Part shown: piece after piece, positions 50,037 through 58,985 of the stretch
Position numbering within the stretch: position 1 is the stretch's first letter
Layout of the letters: every line of letters starts with the position of its first letter
NCBI RefSeq assembly: GCF_000250675.2
Contig: NC_018681.1
Span: 1,364,001 to 1,428,000 of the forward strand
Direction of reading: 5' to 3'
From: Nocardia brasiliensis ATCC 700358
Lineage (GTDB): Bacteria > Actinomycetota > Actinomycetes > Mycobacteriales > Mycobacteriaceae
Length of the DNA stretch: 64,000 bases
Translations under genes and position numbers: made by a program
The notes under the pieces: model-generated
Database searches by the model: none
What the model saw: the letters and a program-made list of their open reading frames with translations, nothing else
What the model was told of the DNA's origin: nothing

Positions 50037-50606
50037 TCAGTTCCGGCCGGAACCCGCGGAGCAGACCTTCCACTTGCCGTCTTCCTTCTTCAGGTGCTCG
50101 GTGGTGCTGGTATCGGTGTCCGGCTCCTCGCCGGGCAACTCCAGGGTGAGCTTGCCGGTGATCCGTGCGGTCGCCAGCTCGCCATCGATCTTGATGTCAT
50201 CGATCTTATCGATGCTGACCGATATCGCGGCGGTGTCGAATTCCTGTTTCTGTTCGGCGGGCAGCGCGTCGAACTCGGCGCGATCGGCCGCACACGCTTT
50301 GGCCGCGGCCGCCGGGAAGCCCTTCTTCTCCAGCGTGTCGTAGAAGTCGTGGATGGCCGACTCGATCCGCTGCGCGTCGGAGGCGAACGGCCCCTTGCCC
50401 TGCGCCGTCAGCACCGCGCCGATCACCACCACGCCGCCGAGGGCCAGCAACACCACCGCGATCAATCCGATGACGAGGCCGACCTTGCTTTTCCGGGAGG
50501 GCTGCCGCGCGCCGGGTGGCCCCGGTGGAGGCGTCGCGGCCTGCGGATAGTGCGGCGGCGGGTAGTCGGTGGGCTGGTCGGGCTGGTGCGGATTCGGATA
50601 AGTCAT
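50037..50606 (-). CDS. Membrane-anchored protein with Pro-rich tail and Rv0361-like domain
   Basis: A 189-residue protein. Residues 1-35 or so are Pro/Tyr/Gln-rich (cytoplasmic), with one helix at about 40-63 (VGLVIGLIAVVLLALGGVVV). The external domain of about 120 residues resembles small NTF2-like/lumazine-binding-type domains (IESAIHDFYDTLEKKGF, EHLKKEDGKWKVC). ATG 50606 follows GGAGGACGAG. The layout recalls the LppU-like protein at 5711. Function unknown. Confidence 0.75.
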   Translation of the reverse strand: MTYPNPHQPDQPTDYPPPHYPQAATPPPGPPGARQPSRKSKVGLVIGLIAVVLLALGGVVVIGAVLTAQGKGPFASDAQRIESAIHDFYDTLEKKGFPAAAAKACAADRAEFDALPAEQKQEFDTAAISVSIDKIDDIKIDGELATARITGKLTLELPGEEPDTDTSTTEHLKKEDGKWKVCSAGSGRN

Positions 50607-50887
50607 CGTCTCGTCCTCCGTCGGCCCCCCTGGTTCCTGGAAGGTTACGGCAACCGGAGGTTCGGGCGCGTGAAAAGAGACGCCGGCCGGTGTATCGAGC
50701 GCGGGCCCGGGCATGTCGCCGACCGGGTCACTGATGTGTCATCGATCACGAGGGCGCGCGGTTCCGATTAGAGCAGCCCGCGCGGGGTTAATCATCGGGG
50801 GAGTACGGTGCCGGTCCGCCGGCGCCCCGCCTATATTGACTGCGGGGGGATCGACGCTCATCTTCGTTCGTGCAGAGGGAGATTCGG

Positions 50888-51244
50888 ATGCGCAGGGTGC
50901 TCTTCATCGGTGCAGGAACCGGGTTCGGCCTGCTGGCCGTGGCCGGCCTCGCGGGCGCCGATCCAGGGCAGGGTGCGGTGCAGGTCCGGGCGACGAACGG
51001 GGCCGATCAGCTCGCCGTCGCGGGGGCCGAGGTCGGCATCGCGCCCTGCGGTGCCGCGCCCGCCCCCACCGCGCTGACCACCGGGCCCGACGGGACCGTG
51101 CGTGCCGACTTGACGCCCGGTTGCTATCAGGTGCGAGTCACCGCGCCGCCGTCCGGCTGTTCGGTCCGCGGCGTGGAGTACGTCCAGATGATCGTCTTAC
51201 CGGGCGTCACCCAGACCGCGCCGTTCCAATTCAGCTGCGCCTGA
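50888..51244 (+). CDS. Small secreted beta-sandwich-like protein
   Basis: A 118-residue protein with a signal peptide (RRVLFIGAGTGFGLLAVAGLAGA). A small domain follows, with the order of a carboxypeptidase-regulatory or Cna-B-like fold: AGAEVGIAPCG, TTGPDGTVRADLTPGCYQVRVTAPPSGC. Four cysteines (two probable disulfides) and a C-terminal QFSCA are seen. ATG 50888 with GAGGGAGATTC upstream. Function unknown. Confidence 0.75.
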   Translation: MRRVLFIGAGTGFGLLAVAGLAGADPGQGAVQVRATNGADQLAVAGAEVGIAPCGAAPAPTALTTGPDGTVRADLTPGCYQVRVTAPPSGCSVRGVEYVQMIVLPGVTQTAPFQFSCA

Positions 51245-51329
51245 GAAATTCGTTCCGCGCGATCAGGTTCGCGTCGACTCCCACTTTCGTAGGACGCGCT
51301 GTGCTCGTAACGCGGGATACGGTCGCGGA

Positions 51330-52148
51330 GTGGGCACTTCCGGTGAAGAATTGCGTGCGCGTCCCGCTTTGGCCGCCAGAGTGGGGATTGTTTTCGTCGC
51401 GGTGACGGTGTGGTGGTTGGTGCTGTACCACGTGCTGGCTCCCGCCGGGGAGTACACCCGTTCGGCGCACATCATGCGCGCGGTGGGTGCGACGGCGTTC
51501 ACCGTGCCGCTGATTCTGGTCGCCCGAAAAGTCCTCGACCGCAGGCCCTTTGCGGAGTTGGGATTTTCGTCGGTCGGCCGCGGTTGTCGCGCGTTTCTGG
51601 TCGGTGTCGCGTGCTGGGGAATTCCGGCCTGGTCGGCGATGGCTGTGATGTTGTGGCTCGGCTGGGCGGATATCACTGTGCGGGAGTCTTTTCCGCGCAT
51701 CGTGCTGGCTCTGCTGGGCCTGCTCGTGCTGGTGCTCCTGTATGAAGCCGTTCCGGAAGAACTCATCTTTCGCGGATACTTCTTCGCCGATCTGAACGAG
51801 CGTTGGTCGACCGCGATCGCCGTCGCCGGGCAGGCGATGCTGTTCACGGCGTGGGGTGTGCTCATCGGCGCGGCGGGCTCGGTGGGGCGAGCCGTCCTTT
51901 TCTTCACCTTTTCCCTGGTGCTCGGCGTGCTGCGGTCGGTGACCGGAAACATTCTGGCCTGCATGGGCTTCCATGCGGCTTTTCAGGTGACCACCCAGTT
52001 CCTCGCCAGCAGGTGGAACTACATCGACCTGCACGACCCCGAGCAAGCTGTGCAAGGTCTGGCTTTCGTCATCCTTCCCTTCCTAACCACCCCCCTCGTC
52101 CTGTGGTGGTACCGCAGGAGTCGCCGCCCGGTCCCGGCCCCGAGCTAG
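51330..52148 (+). CDS. CPBP family intramembrane protease (CAAX amino-terminal protease-like)
   Basis: A 272-residue membrane protein with about seven to eight hydrophobic segments. It carries the EExxxR-like motif PEELIFRGYFF and a final histidine motif GFHAAFQ after GNILACM, the usual CPBP order. The middle motif, normally FxxxH, is not clear (LFTAWGVLIGA), so catalytic ability is uncertain. GTG 51330 is the start. Roles range from bacteriocin self-immunity to peptide processing; none can be assigned. Confidence 0.8.
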   Translation: MGTSGEELRARPALAARVGIVFVAVTVWWLVLYHVLAPAGEYTRSAHIMRAVGATAFTVPLILVARKVLDRRPFAELGFSSVGRGCRAFLVGVACWGIPAWSAMAVMLWLGWADITVRESFPRIVLALLGLLVLVLLYEAVPEELIFRGYFFADLNERWSTAIAVAGQAMLFTAWGVLIGAAGSVGRAVLFFTFSLVLGVLRSVTGNILACMGFHAAFQVTTQFLASRWNYIDLHDPEQAVQGLAFVILPFLTTPLVLWWYRRSRRPVPAPS

Positions 52149-52199
52149 ACCAGCCGTTCACCACTCCATTGACATGCTGCCGGGTTCGCAATACCGTCA

Positions 52200-52211
52200 G
52201 TATTCGAATAC
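52200..52211. promoter_or_regulatory. Perfect palindrome upstream of the second monooxygenase
   Basis: GTATTCGAATAC, 12 bp with no mismatch, 14 bp before the AAAGGAG ribosome site. It is a likely operator for a dimeric regulator or overlaps the promoter. Confidence 0.45.
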
Positions 52212-52240
52212 CGAGGGTATCCGACAAAGGAGTTGGGCAA

Positions 52241-53740
52241 GTGCGTGAGCGTTCGGCAGGGGAGAGTGGGGCAGCGGTGGCCGCGCCGCGCGAGCCGCGG
52301 GTCGTGATCATCGGTGCCGGCGTCTCCGGCATTGCCAGCGCGATCACTTTGCAGCGCAACGGGATCGACGACTTCGTCATCCTGGAGAAGGGGGCCGACG
52401 TCGGCGGGGTGTGGCATTGGAACCGCTACCCCGGGCTGACCTGCGACGTCCCGTCGCAGCTGTATCAGTTCGGCTTCGCCCCGAAACCGGACTGGTCGCA
52501 GGTCTTCGCGCCCGGCCCGGAAATCCAGCGCTACCTCGCCGACGTCGTCGACCGGTTCGGCCTTCGACCGCACGTGCGCACGAATGCCGAGGTCACGGCG
52601 GCGACCTTCACCGGATCGGGGTGGCGGGTCGAGACCGGCGACGGGAACAGCTACGAGGCCGACTTCGTGATCGCCGCGACCGGCGTGCTGCACCATCCGG
52701 CCACCCCCGAACTGCCCGGCCTGGCCGAGTTCACCGGGGACGTGCTGCACACGGCGCGCTGGGACGACTCGGTGCCCACCGACGGCAAGCGCATCGCCGT
52801 CATCGGCACCGGATCGACCGGGGTGCAGGTGGTTTCGGCGTTGCAGCCGAAGGCGCGCCGACTCGTCCACTTCGTCCGTAGTCCGCAGTGGGTGATCTGG
52901 GCGCCGATGCGGCTGCCGCAACCCGCCGTCGTCGGCGCGGTGCTGGACCGGCTCCCGCAGGTCAATCGCGCGCTGTACCGCGCGGGCATGACCGGCGCGA
53001 AGCTGTTCACCGACGTCGTCACGCGGCCGAGCTGGCGGCGCCGTGCGGTGCAGGAGTACGCGCGGTTGAGCCTGCGCGTCCAGGTGCGCGACCCACGACT
53101 GCGCGCGCAGCTCACCCCGGACTATCAGCCGCTGTGCAAGCGACAAGTGTTGTCCGGCAGCTACTATCGCGCGCTGCACGCCCGCAACGCCGAACTGGTC
53201 ACCGACGCGATCGCGGCCGTGACCCCCACCGGCATCCGCACCGCCGACGGCACCGAGCACGAGTTCGACATGATCGTGCTGGCCACCGGCTTCCAGGCGC
53301 ACAACTACATGCGGCCGATGAACCTGGCCGGCCGCGACGGGATCGCGATCGACGACGCGTGGGTGAAAGGCCCGCGGGCCTACCGGATGACCGCCGTCCC
53401 GGGCTTCCCCAACCTGTTCACCGTGCTCGGACCGAACTCACCGACCGGCTCCATTCCCCTGCATCACGCCGCCGAGGTCACCGCCCGCTATATCGTCGCG
53501 TGGATCAACCGTTGGCGGACAGGCGAATTCGACACCGTCGAGGTGACCGAAGCCGCCACCGCCCGATTCGAAGCCGAGGTCGGCAAGGCGTTGGAGCCCA
53601 CGGTCTGGAACACCGGGTGCAATTCGTGGTACTTCACCGAAGGCGGCCACATCGACCTGCTGCCCTTCGACCGCGCCACCATGGAAGCGTTGCTCGCCAC
53701 CCCCGACGAGCGCGATTTCCACCTGCGCAAGGTTTCCTGA
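52241..53740 (+). CDS. Flavin-containing Baeyer-Villiger-type monooxygenase
   Basis: A 499-residue paralogue of the oxygenase at 30329. FAD motif GAGVSGIASAITL, fingerprint FTGDVLHTARWD, NADPH motif GTGSTGVQVVSAL and DMIVLATGF are all present. Other matches: NRYPGLTCDVPSQLYQFGF and CNSWYFTEGGHIDLLPF. GTG 52241 follows AAAGGAG with 8 nt spacing; the open frame continues upstream but that part overlaps the CPBP gene. The substrate is unknown. Confidence 0.92.
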   Translation: MRERSAGESGAAVAAPREPRVVIIGAGVSGIASAITLQRNGIDDFVILEKGADVGGVWHWNRYPGLTCDVPSQLYQFGFAPKPDWSQVFAPGPEIQRYLADVVDRFGLRPHVRTNAEVTAATFTGSGWRVETGDGNSYEADFVIAATGVLHHPATPELPGLAEFTGDVLHTARWDDSVPTDGKRIAVIGTGSTGVQVVSALQPKARRLVHFVRSPQWVIWAPMRLPQPAVVGAVLDRLPQVNRALYRAGMTGAKLFTDVVTRPSWRRRAVQEYARLSLRVQVRDPRLRAQLTPDYQPLCKRQVLSGSYYRALHARNAELVTDAIAAVTPTGIRTADGTEHEFDMIVLATGFQAHNYMRPMNLAGRDGIAIDDAWVKGPRAYRMTAVPGFPNLFTVLGPNSPTGSIPLHHAAEVTARYIVAWINRWRTGEFDTVEVTEAATARFEAEVGKALEPTVWNTGCNSWYFTEGGHIDLLPFDRATMEALLATPDERDFHLRKVS

Positions 53741-53807
53741 CCCGTCGCCGCTGTCGGGAATCGCGCGCGGTCGGGTGCGCGCGCGGCATCGCGGTTGTCG
53801 ATCTCGC

Positions 53808-53813
53808 TAGGCT
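53808..53813 (+). promoter_or_regulatory. -10 box of a probable leaderless transcript
   Basis: TAGGCT with 6 nt to ATG 53820. Confidence 0.45.
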
Positions 53814-53819
53814 CTGGGC

Positions 53820-54830
53820 ATGCGGGTACCAGGGGCGTGGGTGGGGGTCGATGTGCTCACGACTCGACTGCGGCGGGAAGCGCGGGTCGCGCGCGACGGG
53901 GCGGGTTCGCGACTGAGCCGCAGCGACATCATGGTGCACTCGGCCGCAGGCGAGCGCGTGGCACGGGTGCTGACGCGCTGTGCGAGCACGCTCGGGTTCG
54001 ACGTCGAGGGCGAGCGGTTGTGGGCCGATATGGTCGCCGACCTTTTCGATGGACCGTACGACGACCGCACGGCCGACGAAGCCGGGATGGCTTTGCGCGC
54101 GCACTGGGTGAAGGCGCCCGACGGCATGCCGCTCGGCTTGGTGCTGTGGCTCGCGCCGGGGCCGGTCCTGCCCCGCCCGGTCTACAACAGCTGGATCCTG
54201 GATCTGGACGCCGTCACCACCAGCAGCGCAGGCGACGATCTGGCGATGCTCGGCACCGATCGGCAGGCCGGCGAACCGCGCCCCATCCGCGATCTGCTCC
54301 GGTTCGCCAACGCCGACGACGTACCGCGTTTCCTGGCGCTGTACTGGGACGCGGCGACCGGCACCAAAGGGCTTGCCGCCGAAGCGATCTGGTCGATTCA
54401 CCCGCCCGGCGCCCCTGGCTGGGTGCATTTCTGGAGTGCCGCGCATCCTGGTATCGGACCTACCGAACGATCCGTCTACGGCATGAGCTTGCAACTGGTC
54501 CGTCGCCCCGAGCCCGTCGTCGCGACGTTGCGGCACATCGTCCAGTTCACGCGGCACACGCTGATCCTGGTCGACGCCGAACGCCGGATCACGCTGCACA
54601 CCGAAGGGGTGCTGCGCGAGGAACTGCGCGACAGCAATATCGTCGAATTGTTGGAAGACCTGCAGATCGCCCGGATCGTTTCGGGGTCGCAGACCAGCGT
54701 CGAGGCCACCGTGACGATCAACGGCCGCCGATACGAGGCCACCGCCTGGCCACTGCCGAGCGTGCAGTCCAAGCCCGTGCAACCCGCCGCGATCGTGCTC
54801 CGGCCGGTCGAGGAAGGCGCCGTGAGCTGA
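53820..54830 (+). CDS. PAS-like domain protein of unknown function
   Basis: A 336-residue soluble protein of an actinobacterial type. Residues 40 to about 230 form a domain including LGFDVEGERLWADMVADLFDGP and FLALYWDAATGTK. The C-terminal 110 residues look PAS-like (RHTLILVDAERRITLHTEG). Such proteins can be ligand sensors, but no output domain is seen. ATG 53820 fits a leaderless message; later starts are possible. It is convergent with the methyltransferase-like gene, 10 bp apart. Confidence 0.65.
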   Translation: MRVPGAWVGVDVLTTRLRREARVARDGAGSRLSRSDIMVHSAAGERVARVLTRCASTLGFDVEGERLWADMVADLFDGPYDDRTADEAGMALRAHWVKAPDGMPLGLVLWLAPGPVLPRPVYNSWILDLDAVTTSSAGDDLAMLGTDRQAGEPRPIRDLLRFANADDVPRFLALYWDAATGTKGLAAEAIWSIHPPGAPGWVHFWSAAHPGIGPTERSVYGMSLQLVRRPEPVVATLRHIVQFTRHTLILVDAERRITLHTEGVLREELRDSNIVELLEDLQIARIVSGSQTSVEATVTINGRRYEATAWPLPSVQSKPVQPAAIVLRPVEEGAVS

Positions 54831-54840
54831 GCGTGCCCGC

Positions 54841-55524
54841 TCACCCGAGACGGCGTGGACGCCGCGCGGCCCAGAACACGGTCTGCCCGACCCGGGTGAT
54901 CGACACCGCCGACCACGCGCGGCCCAGGGCATAACGCAGCCCGTCCTCCGTGCCGCGCGCTTCGTCGAACAGCGGAAGCGCCGGGAAATACGCGGCGAGG
55001 GTCAGATCGAGGATTGTCGAGGGGGCCGTAAGGGTGAGCGCGCCGAAGAAAATTCCGTTCGCACCGGTGTTGTCGGCGACCCGTTGGAACGCACATGCCT
55101 TTTCCGCCCAGGTGACCGGCAGGCAATTGGTCAGCAAGCTCGCCCCGATCGAATTCGCGCGGTGGCTCAGCGGCAACTCGCGCAGCACCGTCCCGTAATG
55201 TGCGCGGCTTTCGGTGCCGCCTTTCAGGAGCCGCCTGGCGGCTGCTTCCAGCGCGGGCACGGACCGGTCGTGGAGTTCGACCAGGTGAGTCCGGGCGCCA
55301 CCGCCCGGCACGCGGCCCAGGACGTTCCCGGCGTGCGGGTCGATATCGAGCCGCGCCGCGAACGAGGGCTGCCCGTGCTGATTCAAGAGATGCGTTGTCT
55401 CACAACGCCATACGGCCTCGGCGTTGATCCCGAGCACGATGTGATCGAAGAAATGCAGGAGCGCGGGCGTAGCCGGGGTGGTGCCGTCGAGTTCTGCTCG
55501 GCCGATGCGGCTGACCTGATCCAT
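54841..55524 (-). CDS. Class I SAM-dependent methyltransferase (degenerate motif I)
   Basis: A 227-residue protein. The core order matches small-molecule methyltransferases: FFDHIVLGINAEAVWRCET, then the motif I site LDIDPHAGNVLG, LVELHDRSVPALEAAARRL, NSIGASLLTNCLPVTWAEK, and VSITRVGQTVFWAARRP at the end. Motif I is unusual, since most relatives have LDxGPGTG here, so SAM binding may be altered. ATG 55524 follows TGGAGT. It is divergent from a stand-alone ketoacyl synthase, suggesting a shared product. The acceptor is unknown. Confidence 0.72.
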   Translation of the reverse strand: MDQVSRIGRAELDGTTPATPALLHFFDHIVLGINAEAVWRCETTHLLNQHGQPSFAARLDIDPHAGNVLGRVPGGGARTHLVELHDRSVPALEAAARRLLKGGTESRAHYGTVLRELPLSHRANSIGASLLTNCLPVTWAEKACAFQRVADNTGANGIFFGALTLTAPSTILDLTLAAYFPALPLFDEARGTEDGLRYALGRAWSAVSITRVGQTVFWAARRPRRLG

Positions 55525-55836
55525 CAAGTGGACTCCAGAAGACACCGGGGCAGCCGGGAGCGCGGCCCCGTTCCAACGGGGGATCTGCTTCCGGGCTCGG
55601 GAATCGCTCTCCGGCCGACGCTGACTCGATCATAGCAAGTGCGTCTGTCTGGGCCAGGGGTGCGGAAAGTTGCGGTGTACGGTGGCCGACCTGCGAATGT
55701 GCGCCATCGAGCAAACAGAATCAGGCGCTTGGCTACCATGCCTGCCGGGCCGTGTTGAATAGATCATAGTTCCACCCATCGGCGGCCTCGGTGCGGTGAT
55801 CATGACGAATACCGGCTCGCGAAGGAACGATGTGAA
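55525..55836. other. 312-bp divergent promoter region
   Basis: Between the methyltransferase and ketoacyl synthase genes. It is less GC-rich toward the synthase start. No clear operator was recognised. The ribosome site GAAGGAA for the synthase is at 55821-55827. Confidence 0.5.
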
Positions 55837-57012
55837 ATGCCAGGCAAGAACTCTGCTCGAGATCGTGTGGTCATTGCGGGGCTGGGCACAGTCACCGGAT
55901 ATGGCTGGGGGCGTGAGGCGCTGTGGCAGGGACTGCTGAGCGGTAAACATGCGGCCCGGCCCCAGCCGGGGTTCGGTCCGGATCGGGACACCGACGGCTG
56001 GGTGGCCCGGATACCGGACGGCGGCGATCCGGAATTGGGTTCGGTGTACCTGCGGTCGGTGCAGGAGTCGGTCCGCGAGGCGGTGGCCGACGCCCGCGCA
56101 CGGGGCTGGCAACCGGGCCCCACGGTGGGGCTGTTGCACGCGATCGTGCTCGGCGACACCGACGAGTGGCACGATTTCTACGTCCACGACCACGGCAAGC
56201 GCCGCTCGCGGGACTTCTTACGGTTGTTGCCTTCCACACCGAACTCCAACCTGATGAGCGAGCACGGTTTTCACGGTCCGGCGATGAACGTCACGGCCGC
56301 CTGCTCCTCGGCGAACGCCGCGCTCATGACCGCCCAGATGTGGTTGGCGCAGGGCTTCGTCGACGACGTGGTGGTGGTCGCGAGCGACCTGAGCGCGATC
56401 CCGGACATCGTCCAGCCCTTCGTGACCTTGGGCGCGGCGGTCACCGACGAGGATCCGCTGCTGGCCTGCCGCCCGTTCCAGGAGGGCAGTCGCGGCTTCG
56501 GCTTCGGCGAGGCCGCTACGGCGTTCGTGGTGACCGAAGCGGCCGACCGGCCGTACGCGGCGGTGCTGGGTGGCGCCATGACCAACGACGGCTACCACGT
56601 GATCTCCGTGGAGCCCTCGCATGAGCAGATCTTCGCGTGCGTGCGGCAGGCACTGACGGCCGCACGGGTGGACCCGGCGCAGGTGGCCTACCTCAACAGC
56701 CACGGTTCCGGCACGCAGCAGTGCGATGTGGCCGAAACCGCTTTACTGGCAACCATTTTCGACGACCGCCCGCAGGTGCTGGCCACCAAGCCGCTGACCG
56801 GCCACTGCCAAGCGGCCTCCGGCGGAGTAGAGGTGGCAGCCACCATCATGGGCTACGAACAGGGCCTCATGGTGTCGGCCCCGGTCGTGGCCGCCGCCCA
56901 CCCCCGATTAGTCGACGGCGTCATCGACCACACCGGCAACGGCCTCACCATGAAGATCGCCCTCGGCATGGGCGGCAACAACTCCGCCCTGGTGCTGGGC
57001 CCGGTCGACTGA
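55837..57012 (+). CDS. Stand-alone beta-ketoacyl synthase
   Basis: A 391-residue thiolase-fold enzyme with the complete Cys-His-His set: Cys in NVTAACSSANAA, His in LNSHGSGTQQCD, and His in KPLTGHCQAASG. Ends GMGGNNSALVLG, typical of KAS II/CLF relatives. No acyl carrier protein or other synthase gene is adjacent, so it probably works with a distant pathway or with the divergent methyltransferase. The hydrophobic pocket sequence cannot tell chain length. Confidence 0.9.
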   Translation: MPGKNSARDRVVIAGLGTVTGYGWGREALWQGLLSGKHAARPQPGFGPDRDTDGWVARIPDGGDPELGSVYLRSVQESVREAVADARARGWQPGPTVGLLHAIVLGDTDEWHDFYVHDHGKRRSRDFLRLLPSTPNSNLMSEHGFHGPAMNVTAACSSANAALMTAQMWLAQGFVDDVVVVASDLSAIPDIVQPFVTLGAAVTDEDPLLACRPFQEGSRGFGFGEAATAFVVTEAADRPYAAVLGGAMTNDGYHVISVEPSHEQIFACVRQALTAARVDPAQVAYLNSHGSGTQQCDVAETALLATIFDDRPQVLATKPLTGHCQAASGGVEVAATIMGYEQGLMVSAPVVAAAHPRLVDGVIDHTGNGLTMKIALGMGGNNSALVLGPVD

Positions 57013-57026
57013 CCTTCGCGTACACG

Positions 57027-57062
57027 AGAAAGGCCCCCGACCGTAAGGATCGGGGGCCTCTC
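57027..57062. terminator. Hairpin terminator between the ketoacyl synthase and tRNA-Arg
   Basis: AGGCCCCCGA (57031-57040) pairs perfectly with TCGGGGGCCT (57050-57059). On the minus strand it is followed by TTTCTC, so it probably ends the tRNA-Arg transcript; it may also stop the synthase message. Confidence 0.75.
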
Positions 57063-57065
57063 TCG

Positions 57066-57141
57066 TGGTGCCCTCGGCAGGATTCGAACCTGCGGCCTTC
57101 TGCTCCGGAGGCAGACGCTCTATCCCCTGAGCTACGAGGGC
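57066..57141 (-). tRNA. tRNA-Arg (CCG)
   Basis: On the minus strand: acceptor stem GCCCTCG with CGAGGGC, anticodon loop CTCCGGA giving CCG, T loop TTCGAAT within GCAGG/CCTGC, and an encoded CCA (plus-strand TGG at 57066-57068). Confidence 0.96.
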
Positions 57142-57242
57142 GGGATAGGGCCGAGCGGGGCTTGGGGCCGCCGTTCGGGCGGGGAAAGCGTATCGCATCG
57201 GGGGCCGTGCGCCAAAAAGCGTGGCGGAGGCGGCGGTTGGGG

Positions 57243-57962
57243 TCAGTTCAGCGGTAGGGGTTGGGCGCCGCGGGCCGTCAGCATGGTGGTGATGAGCTGG
57301 GCTTCGCCGCGCTGGGTTTTGTCCATGGTGTCGGCGAGGGTGTGCACCGCGGTGGTGTCGGCGTGCTCGGCGGCGTACTGGATCATCGACAGGCCACCCT
57401 GGTGATGGCGCAGCATGAGTTGCAGGAACAGGGTGTCGAGTTCGGCGCCGGTGGCCTGGCGCAAGGCCGCGAGGTCCGCGGGCGTGGCCATGCCGGGCAT
57501 GGCCGCCATCGGACCGGACATGGCCGTGGTGCCGCCGGAGTGGCCGTGGCCGCCGGGTTGCCCACTCATCCAGCCCATGTAGCCGTCGACGCTCTGCGCG
57601 GGCTTGCCCCACAGCTGCAGCCAGCCCTGCATCCGGCCGACCTGGCTCTGCTGGGTGGTCATGATGTCGTAGGCGAGGCGGCGTACATCGGTGTCGGTCG
57701 ATTTGACCAGCACGACGCCGGCCATCTCGACGGCCTGCGCGTGATGAGCCGACATGTCCTGGCTGAAACCGACGTCGACAGCACTCGGATCCGGCTCGGA
57801 CGAGCCGGTGAACGGCAGCCGGACGAGGGCGCCGATGGCGACGCCGAGCACGATCGCGCCGATGACGCCGAGCACGAGCAGCGCGGTCCGCTGCCGCTGG
57901 AACTGGCCGCCGAGGCCGGGCGCGGCAGGTTCGGTGTCGCGTTCCAGCTCGGTCGGCGTCAC
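57243..57962 (-). CDS. DUF305 ferritin-like membrane-anchored protein
   Basis: A 239-residue protein with one N-terminal helix (about 28-48) and an external DUF305 domain. Two HH motifs mark it: FSQDMSAHHAQAVEMAG and LMLRHHQGGLSMI. A Met/Gly/His-rich stretch lies between (SGQPGGHGHSGG, MSGPMAAMPGM). DUF305 proteins are linked with metal, often copper, handling; here this is inference. GTG 57962 overlaps the stop of the DUF3105 gene (GTGA), so both are co-translated. Confidence 0.9.
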   Translation of the reverse strand: MTPTELERDTEPAAPGLGGQFQRQRTALLVLGVIGAIVLGVAIGALVRLPFTGSSEPDPSAVDVGFSQDMSAHHAQAVEMAGVVLVKSTDTDVRRLAYDIMTTQQSQVGRMQGWLQLWGKPAQSVDGYMGWMSGQPGGHGHSGGTTAMSGPMAAMPGMATPADLAALRQATGAELDTLFLQLMLRHHQGGLSMIQYAAEHADTTAVHTLADTMDKTQRGEAQLITTMLTARGAQPLPLN

Positions 57963-58879
57963 TGCTGCACCGGCGCCTGCTGGCCGGGGACCGGCGCGGG
58001 CTGCGGCCGGCCGGGCTGGCCGGGCAGCGGCGCACCGGGCAGCCCGGGCACGCCCGGCAGACCCGGCACGCCGGGGATGCCGCCGGGCATCTCGGACGGA
58101 TCCGGCTGCAGTCCCTTGCCGTCCATCGGCACCGCGTCCGGTCCGGGCGGGGTCGGGTCGAACGGCGGCGGGTTGTCGGTGTCGAAGGCGATGGTCGAGC
58201 AGTCCGCGCCGACCTCGGGGTAGGTGTAGGCGTTGAGCCGCAGGGCGGTGATGAACTGGCCGACGCGCTGATCGTCGGCCTTGTCCAGCTTCAGCTGATG
58301 GCCCCAGGACTGCAACGAGATCGGGGTGTCCAGACCGGGATACGGCGACATGAGCGAGTACGGCTTGCCCTGCACCTTGCTCGCCAGCAGGTCGCGGCCC
58401 GCGGCGTCCACCTTGTCCGGGTTGTAGGTGATCCAGACCGCGCCGTGCTCGAGCGAGTGCACCGCGTTCTCCATCCGGATCGGCTTGTCGTACACGATGC
58501 CGGTGCAGGTCGCCCAGGACGCGTCGTGCGGTCCGCCGAACGCGGGGCTCTGGTCGTAGGCGACCCGCTGGGTCGGGCCGATGTGCAGACCGGCCGGATA
58601 CTCCTTCTTGACCACACCGGAGATCGACTCGGACGGGTCCTTCCGGTCGGCGCTGGGCGTGTACTTGTCCAGCGCGGCCTTCTCCTGGTACTTCGGTACC
58701 AGGCTGTAGGCGAGGGCACCGATCAATGCGATGATGACTACGGCCGCGCCGATGGCCAACCAGGGAATCTGACGATTGTTCTCGGGAAGTTGACCCCGGC
58801 CGCCCCCTTTACGGGAGGCCGACAACTTCGCGCCGGCTTTGGTGGCCTTGGCCGATTTGGCGCTGGGACTGCTCGGCAT
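57959..58879 (-). CDS. DUF3105 membrane-anchored protein with collagen-like tail
   Basis: A 306-residue protein. A charged N-terminus and one helix (about 38-60) precede an external DUF3105 domain with HSLEHGAVWITYNP and the conserved Cys in WATCTGIVYD. The C-terminal 60 residues are collagen-like Gly-x-Pro repeats (GVPGLPGVPGLPG). It is encoded upstream of and overlapping the DUF305 gene. ATG 58879. It is divergent from argS. Function of the family is not established. Confidence 0.88.
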   Translation of the reverse strand: MPSSPSAKSAKATKAGAKLSASRKGGGRGQLPENNRQIPWLAIGAAVVIIALIGALAYSLVPKYQEKAALDKYTPSADRKDPSESISGVVKKEYPAGLHIGPTQRVAYDQSPAFGGPHDASWATCTGIVYDKPIRMENAVHSLEHGAVWITYNPDKVDAAGRDLLASKVQGKPYSLMSPYPGLDTPISLQSWGHQLKLDKADDQRVGQFITALRLNAYTYPEVGADCSTIAFDTDNPPPFDPTPPGPDAVPMDGKGLQPDPSEMPGGIPGVPGLPGVPGLPGAPLPGQPGRPQPAPVPGQQAPVQQ

Positions 58880-58979
58880 CGCTCGTTGTGCTCTCTCGAC
58901 GTGACGGATCCGCGTGCTGCTACAGGTTGCGGACGGTTCCGGCGCAATGCCCACTCGAGGTGCACACCCGCCAAGACCA

Positions 58980-58985
58980 TAGGAT
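58980..58985 (+). promoter_or_regulatory. -10 box of a probable leaderless argS transcript
   Basis: TAGGAT with 8 nt to GTG 58994. Confidence 0.45.

Noticed and set aside
51803..52240. N-terminal extension of the second monooxygenase
   Set aside because: The extended frame overlaps the CPBP gene; GTG 52241 has AAAGGAG upstream and places the FAD motif at the usual distance.
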